Assembly: GCF_000518605.1 (NCBI RefSeq)
Contig: NZ_JADX01000018.1
Location: 62,001 to 126,000, forward strand
Direction: 5' to 3'
Length of the DNA stretch: 64,000 nt
Source of the DNA: Shewanella fidelis ATCC BAA-318
Lineage (GTDB): Bacteria; Pseudomonadota; Gammaproteobacteria; Enterobacterales; Shewanellaceae
The notes under the pieces are model-generated. The model searched no databases. It saw only the letters and a list, made by a program, of their open reading frames with translations, and was not told the origin of the DNA. The position numbers and the translations under genes are program-made. Below, piece by piece: positions 55,136-63,150 of the stretch (position 1 is the stretch's first letter; every line of letters starts with the position of its first letter).

Positions 55136-58100
55136 TAGGTTTTTTTGTTCGTCATCCAACAGCCACCACACTGTTGATGTTAGCGTTTATCGTATTGGGT
55201 ATTAAGGCGTTACCCGAACTGAAACGCGAAACCTTTCCTGAGTTTTCAAAAAATTACATTAGTGCTCAAGTTGTACTGCCGGGGGCATCGCCACAAGATG
55301 TTGAAGAAAACCTCTGTCTAAGAATGGAAGATGCCGTTGATAGTCTAGGTAGCATTAGTGAGACTAAGTGTGACGCGTTAGAAGGTGTGGCGCGTATGAC
55401 GCTTAAGCTTGAAGACAATGCCGATCTTGGTCGTAGCCTTGTTGATGTGCAAACCAAAATTTCGGCGATTAAAGATTTTCCTGCTGAGATTGAGCCGCCT
55501 ATTGTTGAGGAGCTTGATTTTAACGAGCGCATTATCGATATCGCGGTCACAGCTTCAACCAGCAAACCTGAGTTGAAAGCCTATGCAGAAGATTTAAAGC
55601 GACGCTTGAAACTTGATACCAGTATTAGTCAGGTTGATATCGCGGGTTTTTCGCAACATCAATTATTGGTTGAAGTATCCCTTGGTGCGATTAAGCGTTT
55701 AGGGATGAGCGTTGCCGATGTTGCTAAGCAAATCGAGCAGCAAAATGTGCAGCTACCCAGTGGTACAGTCGAGACCGCAGCAAAAAATATCTTAATCCGT
55801 TTTGATCAACGTGAAGTTGAGCCTGAGCGGCTCGGCAACATCGTCATTCGTTCAAATGCTCAAGGCGGTTTAGTGCGTTTACGTGATATTGCCACTATTA
55901 CTGACCGATTTGAATTAGATGAAGAAAGCATCCGTTTTGATGGCGAGCAAGCAGCTATTCTAACGGTATTTAAGAATAAATCTCAGGACTCTCTGCGTCT
56001 TAAAGAAGAAGTTATTGGCTTTTTAGAAGCAGAAAAACTACGTACACCGAATGGGATTAACATTAGCACTTCAAATGATCTCAGCTCACTATTGTGGGAT
56101 CGGCTAACTATGCTGATTAAAAATGGCTGGCAAGGTGTGGTGTTAGTATTTTTATGTATGTGGTTGTTTTTTAGTTTGCGCTATTCATTTTGGGTTGCAA
56201 TGGGTCTACCTGTGGCCTTTATGGGGAGCTTGTTCTTTATGGCGCAGGTTGGCCTCACCATTAATATTATGACATTGGTGGCGTTTTTAATGGCTATCGG
56301 CATCATGATGGATGATGCGATCGTGATTGCGGAGTCTATTGCGGCGCATATTGAGCGAGGTATGAACAAAGCCGATGCGGTGATCCAAGGGGTAAAACGG
56401 GTATTGCCCGGAGTGGTGTCCTCATTTCTAACAACGGTATTTATCTTCTCTAGTATCGCTTTTATGGAAGGCGATATGGGCAAGGTGCTCAGAGTGATCC
56501 CACAAACTTTGCTGCTTATTTTAACCGTGAGCTTAGTTGAAGCGTTTTTAATTCTACCGAATCACTTGGCTCACGCGGCAAAAGGTAAAGATCGTCAAAC
56601 CAGTCGCTTTAAACAAAAGTTTAATCAAAAGTTTGAGCACTTTAGAACCGTACAGTTAGTGGCAGCGGTTGAGTGGGTTATTAACTGGCGCTATGTGTTT
56701 ATGGGTAGTGTCATTAGTTTGCTGTTAGTGTCGGTGTCATTGGCTGCTGGTGGGGTTGTTAAATTCGTCGGTTTTCCTGAATTAGACGGTGATGTCGCCG
56801 AAGCACGTATTATTTTGCCGCCGGGCTCAACGCTTGAGCAAACTGAGCAAGTGGTTAATCGGGTTGTCAATGTTGCGAAAGCACTAGATGAAAAATACAG
56901 CCAGAAAGAGGATAACCAGAGACTGATCCAACATATCACCGAACGCTTTAATTTTAATGCCGACGCCGGAGAGAGTGGCGCGCATGTCGCAACCGTTAAG
57001 ATAGATCTATTAAGTGCTGAGATCCGCCATACGTTAATCAACACCTTTATCCGTGAATGGCAGCAAGGTGTGGGTGAAATGGTTGACCCAATTGCAATTG
57101 TTTATAAGCAAGGCGCGATGGGACCTGCTGGACGAGCGATTGAAATTCGGGTTCGTGGCGATAATCTCGATGAACTCAAAGCCGCTTCTATCGAAGTGCA
57201 GCAATATTTGCAGGGCTTTAATGGCGTTTCGGGTGTGATGGATAGTATGCGACCAGGCAAAGCTGAAATTTTAATGACGTTAAAGCCGGGAGCCGAAGCA
57301 TTTGGTGTCAATGGGATGATGCTCGCGAGCCAGTTACGTGGCGCGTATTTCCATCAAACAGCTGACACAATTCAAGTTGGGCCAGAAAGCATTCAGATTG
57401 ATGTACAGCTAGATAAAGCAGATGCGGCAAAGCTTGAGAATTTAGCCAACTTTCCTATCACCATAGGTAGTGCTGGAGAGCAAGTACCGTTATCAGCGGT
57501 GGCTGATTTTAAATGGCAACGTAACTATGTGAAGATCTCTCGTCTTGACGGCATGCGCTTTGTCACCATAACCGGTGAAGTGGACACTCACTTAGCCAAT
57601 GCGAGTGAAATTAATAAGGCGTTTAGGGATGAGCTTTTACCTGAGCTTAAAGAACGTTACCCAGGGATCAGAGTTAGTTATGAGGGAGAAGTCAAAGAGA
57701 GCGCAACGACACAAAATTCAATGGCGAGTGGCTTTATTGTTGGCTTGTTAGCGGTATTTGCTATTTTAAGTTTGCAGTTTAAAAGTTATATCGAGCCGTT
57801 GGTCGTGATGGCGGTGATCCCACTTGGCTTAATCGGTGTGCTTTGGGGGCATTTATTATTGGGCTACTCAATGAGTATGCCGTCAATATTGGGTTTTGTT
57901 GCACTGGCAGGGGTTGTAGTGAATGACTCGATTTTGTTGGTGCAATATATTCGCTACCACGTGGAAGAGGGGCAGTCTGTACATGATGCGGTAGTGAGTG
58001 CTAGCAGAGAACGCTTTAGAGCAGTGTTTATTACTTCGTTGACAACGGCGGCTGGCATGTTACCGCTGTTACTTGAAACCAGCATTCAAGCGCAGGTATT

Positions 58101-58242
58101 GCAACCATTGGTGGTATCTATGGTGTTTGGTATTTTTGCATCTACCGCGCTAGTACTGTTTATGGTTCCAGCTTGCTATGCGATTTTAGAAGATTTTGGC
58201 AAGGTGAGCTTTAGTAATAAAGACAAGCAGATACAAGCTTAA
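55132..58242 (+). CDS. RND-family efflux permease
   Basis: 1036-aa inner-membrane proton antiporter, GTG start overlapping the adaptor stop. Twelve helices with two large periplasmic loops. Diagnostic regions: FFVRHPTATTLLMLAF at the start, LVSLVEAF-like helices, MTLVAFLMAIGIMMDDAIVIAESI (about 380-403, helix 4 with the Asp pair), and ALAGVVVNDSILLVQYI (about 923-940). It lacks the MexB/AcrB start MPxFFIxRP but has the HAE-1-like overall plan; it is closest to the smaller-substrate or uncharacterised HAE group. Substrate is unknown. Confidence 0.94.
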   Translation: MIGFFVRHPTATTLLMLAFIVLGIKALPELKRETFPEFSKNYISAQVVLPGASPQDVEENLCLRMEDAVDSLGSISETKCDALEGVARMTLKLEDNADLGRSLVDVQTKISAIKDFPAEIEPPIVEELDFNERIIDIAVTASTSKPELKAYAEDLKRRLKLDTSISQVDIAGFSQHQLLVEVSLGAIKRLGMSVADVAKQIEQQNVQLPSGTVETAAKNILIRFDQREVEPERLGNIVIRSNAQGGLVRLRDIATITDRFELDEESIRFDGEQAAILTVFKNKSQDSLRLKEEVIGFLEAEKLRTPNGINISTSNDLSSLLWDRLTMLIKNGWQGVVLVFLCMWLFFSLRYSFWVAMGLPVAFMGSLFFMAQVGLTINIMTLVAFLMAIGIMMDDAIVIAESIAAHIERGMNKADAVIQGVKRVLPGVVSSFLTTVFIFSSIAFMEGDMGKVLRVIPQTLLLILTVSLVEAFLILPNHLAHAAKGKDRQTSRFKQKFNQKFEHFRTVQLVAAVEWVINWRYVFMGSVISLLLVSVSLAAGGVVKFVGFPELDGDVAEARIILPPGSTLEQTEQVVNRVVNVAKALDEKYSQKEDNQRLIQHITERFNFNADAGESGAHVATVKIDLLSAEIRHTLINTFIREWQQGVGEMVDPIAIVYKQGAMGPAGRAIEIRVRGDNLDELKAASIEVQQYLQGFNGVSGVMDSMRPGKAEILMTLKPGAEAFGVNGMMLASQLRGAYFHQTADTIQVGPESIQIDVQLDKADAAKLENLANFPITIGSAGEQVPLSAVADFKWQRNYVKISRLDGMRFVTITGEVDTHLANASEINKAFRDELLPELKERYPGIRVSYEGEVKESATTQNSMASGFIVGLLAVFAILSLQFKSYIEPLVVMAVIPLGLIGVLWGHLLLGYSMSMPSILGFVALAGVVVNDSILLVQYIRYHVEEGQSVHDAVVSASRERFRAVFITSLTTAAGMLPLLLETSIQAQVLQPLVVSMVFGIFASTALVLFMVPACYAILEDFGKVSFSNKDKQIQA

Positions 58243-58262
58243 TTGCTTGTAGCCATTATAAG

Positions 58263-58296
58263 AAAAGGCGCTACTCGATAACGGGCAGCGCCTTTT
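58263..58296. terminator. Terminator between RND gene and pilin gene
   Basis: Perfect 10-bp stem AAAAGGCGCT / AGCGCCTTTT with a 14-base loop; the genes converge here. Confidence 0.85.
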
Positions 58297-58300
58297 AAAT

Positions 58301-58792
58301 TTAGCAATCGTCACTGACAAGCTCATATCTTACACTGCCACCAGGAGTGTCGGGATAATAAACAGATAAAAAGCACTGGTTGCCTGCTGCGGCTGGAGAG
58401 TCAGCAAACTCGATAACAAAGTAGGGCAGTCCTGTTTGTGCGCCACCATAGTGCTTTCGCAGTATTAGCTCTGGGCCAAAACCTGCTAGCTCATTGGCAG
58501 CAACGACATATTTAATTAAACCGTAATAGCCAAATAGGTCATTAACGCCATCATTATTTAAGTCAATATTACGGGTTTGGCTAGCATCGACAGTTTCTTC
58601 ACCTTGAATAACGGCTTTGGCATAGACGAGTTTGTTGGCGCTATCTAGAGCGGCTTTGCCGCCTGAAAGTGCAGCGAGCTTGGCATCTTTTTGCAGGTTA
58701 ATAAATTTCGGCGCAGCAACCACACTCAGAACCCCTAAAATAATAATCACTACAACGAGTTCGATTAAGGTAAATCCTGCGTACTTCTGCAT
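58301..58792 (-). CDS. Type IV pilin-like prepilin (MSHA/pseudopilin type)
   Basis: 163 aa from ATG 58792, chosen because [17 protein letters not shown] gives the short leader and Gly/Phe prepilin cleavage site of type IV pilins (mature protein from Phe7, Glu at +5 present). An upstream in-frame ATG at 58852 would make a long leader without support. GGAG lies upstream. The N-terminal hydrophobic helix assembles the filament. Two Cys near the C-terminus (QCFLSVYY...DDC) form the typical D-loop. It stands alone, without pilus-assembly genes. Confidence 0.85.
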   Translation of the reverse strand: MQKYAGFTLIELVVVIIILGVLSVVAAPKFINLQKDAKLAALSGGKAALDSANKLVYAKAVIQGEETVDASQTRNIDLNNDGVNDLFGYYGLIKYVVAANELAGFGPELILRKHYGGAQTGLPYFVIEFADSPAAAGNQCFLSVYYPDTPGGSVRYELVSDDC

Positions 58793-59085
58793 TCCTTTTG
58801 CACTCCTGTGATACACGCTTTGGAAATATGTTGCCTTTTGGCTTGTGCGCAAAGTAACAAATTTAAATGGGTGAGTAAATGTTGCTATTTTACTGATTTT
58901 TTAAATTGTGATGTTGAGTGTTTGGTTAATATTGTTGAGCGTTAATGTGTGGTATTGCATGCGTTAGCGCTATTTATCGATAAAATCAAGAGTGGTTAAA
59001 TTGATTTAAGTTGTTGATAAATTTGGGCTAAATTATAATTAAGATTTGGTTTTTAAGGTCAGTATGGCCTTACGTCTAGAGAGTT

Positions 59086-59502
59086 ATGGATAAAGTCGTG
59101 AACTTACGTTGGAAAAAGCTAATTGTATTAGTGATTTGGCTATTTTTGAGTTTTACGCTGGTTGCTAATGCAGGTGATGGGGCGATATATGGTGCGCTTA
59201 TGCCTGCCGGCCCGTCATTTATGGCTGGTGATTATATTAGCCATGGTTTTTGGTCAAATGATGTTGAGCTATATATGCAGCTCTTTTGGTTAGCTGGTTT
59301 AGTCACATTTATATTAAACCGAGCATATATCGTGAGTTACCTCGTAGCATTAATACTTGGGCAGATGGTTTTTATCGCAGTAGTTAATGATCAATTGTTA
59401 ACTTATACAGGCTACGCACTGCTACTACCTGTCGAACTTGGTTTTGTGGTTTTCTCCGTGTTGTGGCTAAAAGATCGAACTGTAGAATGCAATGTTGAAT
59501 GA
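59086..59502 (+). CDS. Small integral membrane protein, uncharacterised
   Basis: 138 aa with about four helices: about 11-31, 65-81, 83-105, 108-128. The first helix is followed by NAGDGA, so cleavage as a signal peptide is also possible. A GTG at 59098 is a possible later start. No homologue recognised. Confidence 0.5.
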   Translation: MDKVVNLRWKKLIVLVIWLFLSFTLVANAGDGAIYGALMPAGPSFMAGDYISHGFWSNDVELYMQLFWLAGLVTFILNRAYIVSYLVALILGQMVFIAVVNDQLLTYTGYALLLPVELGFVVFSVLWLKDRTVECNVE

Positions 59503-59921
59503 AGCTGGTTTAACTACGCTGATTGCTAAATCAGCGTCATTTGCTCCTTTGTTACACTCTCCGCGTGTCGAGACAATATTAGTTGAACATTTGTATAAGT
59601 TATTTTACTAATCAAAGTTTTCGGTAAGTTATTTTAAAATAACGATCACTAGATCTGCTCGGTTCTGAATGCTCATTCAAGCAATACCTGAAGCTGCACT
59701 TGATTAGTTAAGATTTTGATTTGTAGATCTAACTCATGACGGTGAGCTTGATTAGATGGTGCCAATTTTGAAGTAACCTTGTAACGCTAAGGCTTGAATA
59801 GCGTTTTTTGATCAACATAGTTTAACAATGTGCCCTTGCTTGTAGGTCTCGCTAAGGTAGGCTTTGACGGCTACACGCAAAAACAAAACCTAACACTTGC
59901 AAGTAATGAAGGACTATTGTT
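59503..59921. other. Intergenic region with gene remnant
   Basis: 419 bases. Apart from the lipoprotein-paralogue remnant at 59524-59598 it holds only short open frames. A 34-codon open stretch on the minus strand (about 59676-59780, coiled-coil-like) has no start or binding site and I do not call it. Confidence 0.55.
59524..59598 (-). pseudogene. 3' remnant of a paralogue of the lipoprotein gene at 60662
   Basis: On the minus strand the frame reads LYKC...TRGECNKGANDADLA, parallel to LYRS...IRGECNDGANEADLA at the C-terminus of the lipoprotein at 60662-61129. The DNA matches at 42 of 47 positions (59524-59570 versus 60671-60717). No open frame or start continues upstream, so this is a fragment left by duplication and decay. 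Confidence 0.72.
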
Positions 59922-60491
59922 ATGAAAGTATTTTGTTTTATTTTTATCTATATTTTATTGATCACATCCGCATTAGCGAACCCTATCTCTCCAGTTAATA
60001 AATATTCTGAGATGCAAACATTTGGTAGTGTCATTGTTCAGTGTCCAATTGAAAAAACATGGAAGACGGTTGGCAATATAAAAGGCTGGTTTGAATCTGT
60101 ATTAGGTGACTTTTTGGTCAGTATTAAAATAAATGGAGGAGAAAGAGAGCTAGAAACGACGGTTAGCTACGATGTTGAAACAGGAGTTAGAGAGGAAAAT
60201 GCAAGCGGTCATAGTGAAGAGCGACTGATTGAGCTTTCTGATTATAATTATCAGCTGGTGACTACATTTAATCATTCGACTTTACCTCTGATGCCATGGA
60301 CAACGACAGTCACATTGGAAAAAGTTACCTTCATAGATAATCCTGTTGATTACACGCTTATTAAATTTTCTCAGTCAGGGAGTATAAATGTTCCTCCGAG
60401 TAGCAAGGAGGCAACAAAAGCCAAAATACAAAAACTGTTTGATACTGTTTTTGCTCCATCATTAAAAGAGAAATTTGATGGCTGCTCTTAG
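59922..60491 (+). CDS. Exported SRPBCC-like protein
   Basis: 189 aa, signal peptide about 1-19 (ITSALAN). The mature protein shows the START/polyketide-cyclase pattern: VIVQCPIEKTWKTVGNIKGWFESVLGDF is the opening strand-helix of SRPBCC proteins (V-x-x-P-x-x-x-V-W). A ligand-binding cavity is inferred. Export is less usual for this fold. One Cys (44) and a C-terminal GCS are present. It lies between the lipoprotein remnant and the intact lipoprotein gene. Confidence 0.68.
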   Translation: MKVFCFIFIYILLITSALANPISPVNKYSEMQTFGSVIVQCPIEKTWKTVGNIKGWFESVLGDFLVSIKINGGERELETTVSYDVETGVREENASGHSEERLIELSDYNYQLVTTFNHSTLPLMPWTTTVTLEKVTFIDNPVDYTLIKFSQSGSINVPPSSKEATKAKIQKLFDTVFAPSLKEKFDGCS

Positions 60492-60661
60492 TGCATTAAG
60501 TACAGTTAACGCCTTTTAAGTGGCTTATGCTGAGTCAACTTAAATAGCGGATGAAAACAGAGTAAGTATCTTCGTTTCAAAGGTTTAGGCTGTTGCCGAA
60601 AATGGATGTATTCAGATGGTAAAGCCCACTAATTTATCTGTGGGCAAACATTTTCTAAGAA

Positions 60662-61129
60662 TCAAAATTTTGCTAGATCAGCTTCATTTGCTCCGTCGTT
60701 ACACTCTCCGCGTATCGTGCCACTATTATATTGGATGCTACGATAAAGCTCGATATAACCTTCGCGGCAATAGCCATTCATTTTTATGGTTTGTTGTAAA
60801 CCATGCTCTATCTGTGCCGTCCAGCCCGTTAAGTCTGGCCCTTGGTAACGCTTTTTAGAATTTGCGCGTCTTTTATTATTTGAACGTACTTCATGGGGCA
60901 GTGGCACTGATTGTGTTGTTTGAGTTTCAAGAAATGCGCGATAGGTAAAAAGTTTTAAACCGTTACTTTTTATATCGGTTCGAAAAGAGTCACTGACAAG
61001 GCCGGCAAACTCTTCAGGATTCACCTCAGGTTTGCTGCTACATGCACCTAGGAATATCACAAGGCTAATAGCACTAATTGTACGCATAACTGTATTTGGG
61101 CTGTTGGATATAGCTGTTTTTAACGTCAT
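60662..61129 (-). CDS. Small lipoprotein
   Basis: 155 aa from the first ATG, or 141 aa if ATG 61087 is used. The latter puts the lipobox LGAC at Cys16, the usual lipoprotein spacing, but has no binding site, so the start is uncertain. The mature part has a basic patch (RSNNKRRANSKKR, about 83-95) and three more Cys. The ending GECNDGANEADLAKF is shared with a decayed copy at 59524. No domain recognised. A divergent membrane protein starts 96 bases away. Confidence 0.68.
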   Translation of the reverse strand: MTLKTAISNSPNTVMRTISAISLVIFLGACSSKPEVNPEEFAGLVSDSFRTDIKSNGLKLFTYRAFLETQTTQSVPLPHEVRSNNKRRANSKKRYQGPDLTGWTAQIEHGLQQTIKMNGYCREGYIELYRSIQYNSGTIRGECNDGANEADLAKF

Positions 61130-61224
61130 TATTTTATTCTAGTTTGTTATCTATTTAGACCTTTTCTGCCAGCATAACGTATATTGAACTAAGTTAGCAG
61201 TGTGATTACAGGATTTTACAGTTA

Positions 61225-61926
61225 ATGGATGAAAGTGTTGCTGGATTTTGGCAAAAGCTGTTAAGTGGTATCAACTGGGATTTTGCCGTGGGTGATATTG
61301 CAGCGTTTGCAGCATTGGTTATTTGGCTTTGGGCGCTTTGGCCTGTGGCTGAGATCAGGCAGCTTTTAACAACTCCTAACAAGCAAACCCAGATCTTAAT
61401 CGCCACAATAGCGTTAACTGGGCTGTGGTTGCTCAATGCCAATGTTAATGCCGGGATCCATGTACACTTTCTTGGTTTAGTGGTGTTAATGCTGATGTTT
61501 GGTTGGCGGTTAGCGAGCATTATTGCGTTGTTACCTACACTGTTTTTTGCCATTTTTGTGTTTAAGCAGCCTGCAGATTTTGCTATTTACGCCTTACTTG
61601 GCGTCTGTTTACCCATTTTTGGCTCCTTCATGCTGTACAGTCAGATGTTTAAGTATCTGCCACACCACCTATTTATCTATATATTTTGCGGTGGATTTTT
61701 AAATGGTTTTGTGTCGATCTTAGTGCATGTTTTAGCTTGGGCATTATGGTTATTATTAACCACTGACTACACTTGGCAGTTTTTGAGTGCTAATTATTTA
61801 GTGATAATTCCTTTACTGGGTTTTCCTGAAGCGCTGCTTAATGGTATGGCGGTCACTTTATTGGTAGTTTACCGCCCTGATTGGTTATATGACTATTCAG
61901 ATCGAACCTATCTTTGGCGAAAGTAA
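61225..61926 (+). CDS. COG3235/CbiM-like predicted membrane protein
   Basis: 233 aa with about seven helices. The last helix region GFPEALLNGMAVTLLVVYRPDW is like the C-terminus of energy-coupling-factor substrate components (CbiM/COG3235 family), which bind cobalt, nickel or vitamins. GIHVHFLGL (about 77-85) with two His may be a metal site, as in CbiM. No ECF ATPase or T-component is beside it, so it may use a shared module or act alone. Identification is by these two stretches only. Confidence 0.78.
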   Translation: MDESVAGFWQKLLSGINWDFAVGDIAAFAALVIWLWALWPVAEIRQLLTTPNKQTQILIATIALTGLWLLNANVNAGIHVHFLGLVVLMLMFGWRLASIIALLPTLFFAIFVFKQPADFAIYALLGVCLPIFGSFMLYSQMFKYLPHHLFIYIFCGGFLNGFVSILVHVLAWALWLLLTTDYTWQFLSANYLVIIPLLGFPEALLNGMAVTLLVVYRPDWLYDYSDRTYLWRK

Positions 61927-61962
61927 ATATGGCTAACATAGGTATATTTGCTTGTTTATGTA

Positions 61963-62370
61963 TTAGCTACGATTTTTGCTGTATTTAGGCAGTTCATCAC
62001 TAATGGTTAACCAGTTTAGCTTGCTGTCAGTATAGATGTGGTAATTAGGGCTAATTGTATTTGGCTCATCTAGACTACTGATACTTAGCGTTAAATATTC
62101 AGGATAACGTAAATCACGAAAGCTGATTTGACTGCCACATTCTTGGCAAAACCCTCGTCTCACATGTTCAGATGAGGCATATTCTTTTGGCTGTTGAGTT
62201 AGCCATCTGACTTGTTTAGTTTTAAAGTCCATCCACGCGCCTAACACTGAACCTGTACTTTTTTGGCATTGGTGGCAATGGCAATAGTCTGCATCAAATG
62301 GTGTTGCATCGACTTGATAGCGTATTGCACCGCATAGACAACCACCTTGATTTGTTAATTTCAGCGTCAT
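61963..62370 (-). CDS. GFA-family (CENP-V/GFA) zinc protein
   Basis: 135 aa. Zinc ligands of the Gfa fold: GGCLCGAIRY (Cys10, Cys12 region), YCHCHQC (about 30-36) and FCQECGSQI (about 78-84). Gfa-type members were described as glutathione-dependent formaldehyde-activating enzymes, but most homologues are uncharacterised. No formaldehyde-pathway gene is adjacent. Start ATG fits MTLKLTNQGGCLCG. Confidence 0.88.
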   Translation of the reverse strand: MTLKLTNQGGCLCGAIRYQVDATPFDADYCHCHQCQKSTGSVLGAWMDFKTKQVRWLTQQPKEYASSEHVRRGFCQECGSQISFRDLRYPEYLTLSISSLDEPNTISPNYHIYTDSKLNWLTISDELPKYSKNRS

Positions 62371-62513
62371 TATGGCTTCCTTTCTATATAAATTCAGGTA
62401 TTACCAGAGATATCGGTTACTTTTATTGCAGCTATTTATGTTAAGGTCAATTTGTGAGTATAAAGCTTAGCGCTATAGGTGAATGGATAACTTTATTGGG
62501 CTGGGAGGCCGAG

Positions 62514-62785
62514 ATGTTTGACACTGTAGAAGTTCTATTGTTGTTTTTCATCTCTATAACCAACTTCGTATAACCCGGCAGCGATTTTTCAATATTGAAC
62601 GCAAAATTGATTGTTTGTTAGAAGAAAAGGGAATTTGCTTTGATAAGCAAACTTATGTGGCAAAAGATGTGCTCATGGCATTCAATTTAGGCAACAAATT
62701 AAAAGCCATACGCTTATATCGTCAGCATACTGGAGCGACCTTAAAGCAAGCCCATGAATGAGTAAATCGCCTCGAGTCAAACTGA
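62514..62785 (+). pseudogene. Broken gene for a membrane-anchored bL12 C-domain-like protein
   Basis: ATG 62514 has an excellent GGGAGG at 62502-62507. The start frame gives a hydrophobic 19-residue stretch (MFDTVEVLLLFFISITNFV) and then TAA at 62571. A second frame, shifted by one base, continues with RFFNIERKIDCLLEEKG and later FNLGNKLKAIRLYRQHTGA, the core of ribosomal L7/L12 C-terminal-like domains. It stops at TGA 62759, and reading through would give VNRLESN and TGA at 62783. So the gene has a frameshift and possibly a premature stop. Intact relatives are short anchored proteins of about 85-90 aa. Confidence 0.72.
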
Positions 62786-63150
62786 TAATTAGCAGAATTA
62801 ATCGATTTGGTTACTTTATTAGCACTATCTGCTGTTAATCGTCATTTTTTGGCGTTTAAATCGTGTGTTTTATCGGCTTGTTTGTTGGTTTTATGCTTCA
62901 GGGTTAACAGGGTGTTGCTTGAGCCGCCGCTTTAATTAACACAATATTTTTTATATTGAGTTATTCATTTTTTTTAGGTCATATTTTTGAGGATTATTTA
63001 AAGTTAGTGGCTTATTTGTCACTAATTTATGTGTTTGCAGATAACCTTTTAGTGAATCACATTTTTTGTGAACTCAGCATGTTAATTTTGCATGAAATAA
63101 TCAAAAGGGTAGTTATACCTTTTAAATAAGAAGTCAGTGATGGAGCTAGG
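62786..63150. other. Gene-free region upstream of the right-edge symporter
   Basis: 365 bases, strongly AT-rich, no gene. Presumably holds the symporter promoter. GGAG at 63142-63145 is its ribosome-binding site. A TGTGA-like half-site (about 63070) lacks a good partner, so I do not call a CRP site. Confidence 0.5.

Noticed and set aside
59676-59780. 34-codon coiled-coil-like frame on the minus strand, thought of as a transposase remnant
   Set aside because: No start, no binding site, and no convincing similarity to a named transposase.
63060-63090. CRP-like site before the right-edge symporter
   Set aside because: One TGTGA half-site only; the opposite arm does not match.
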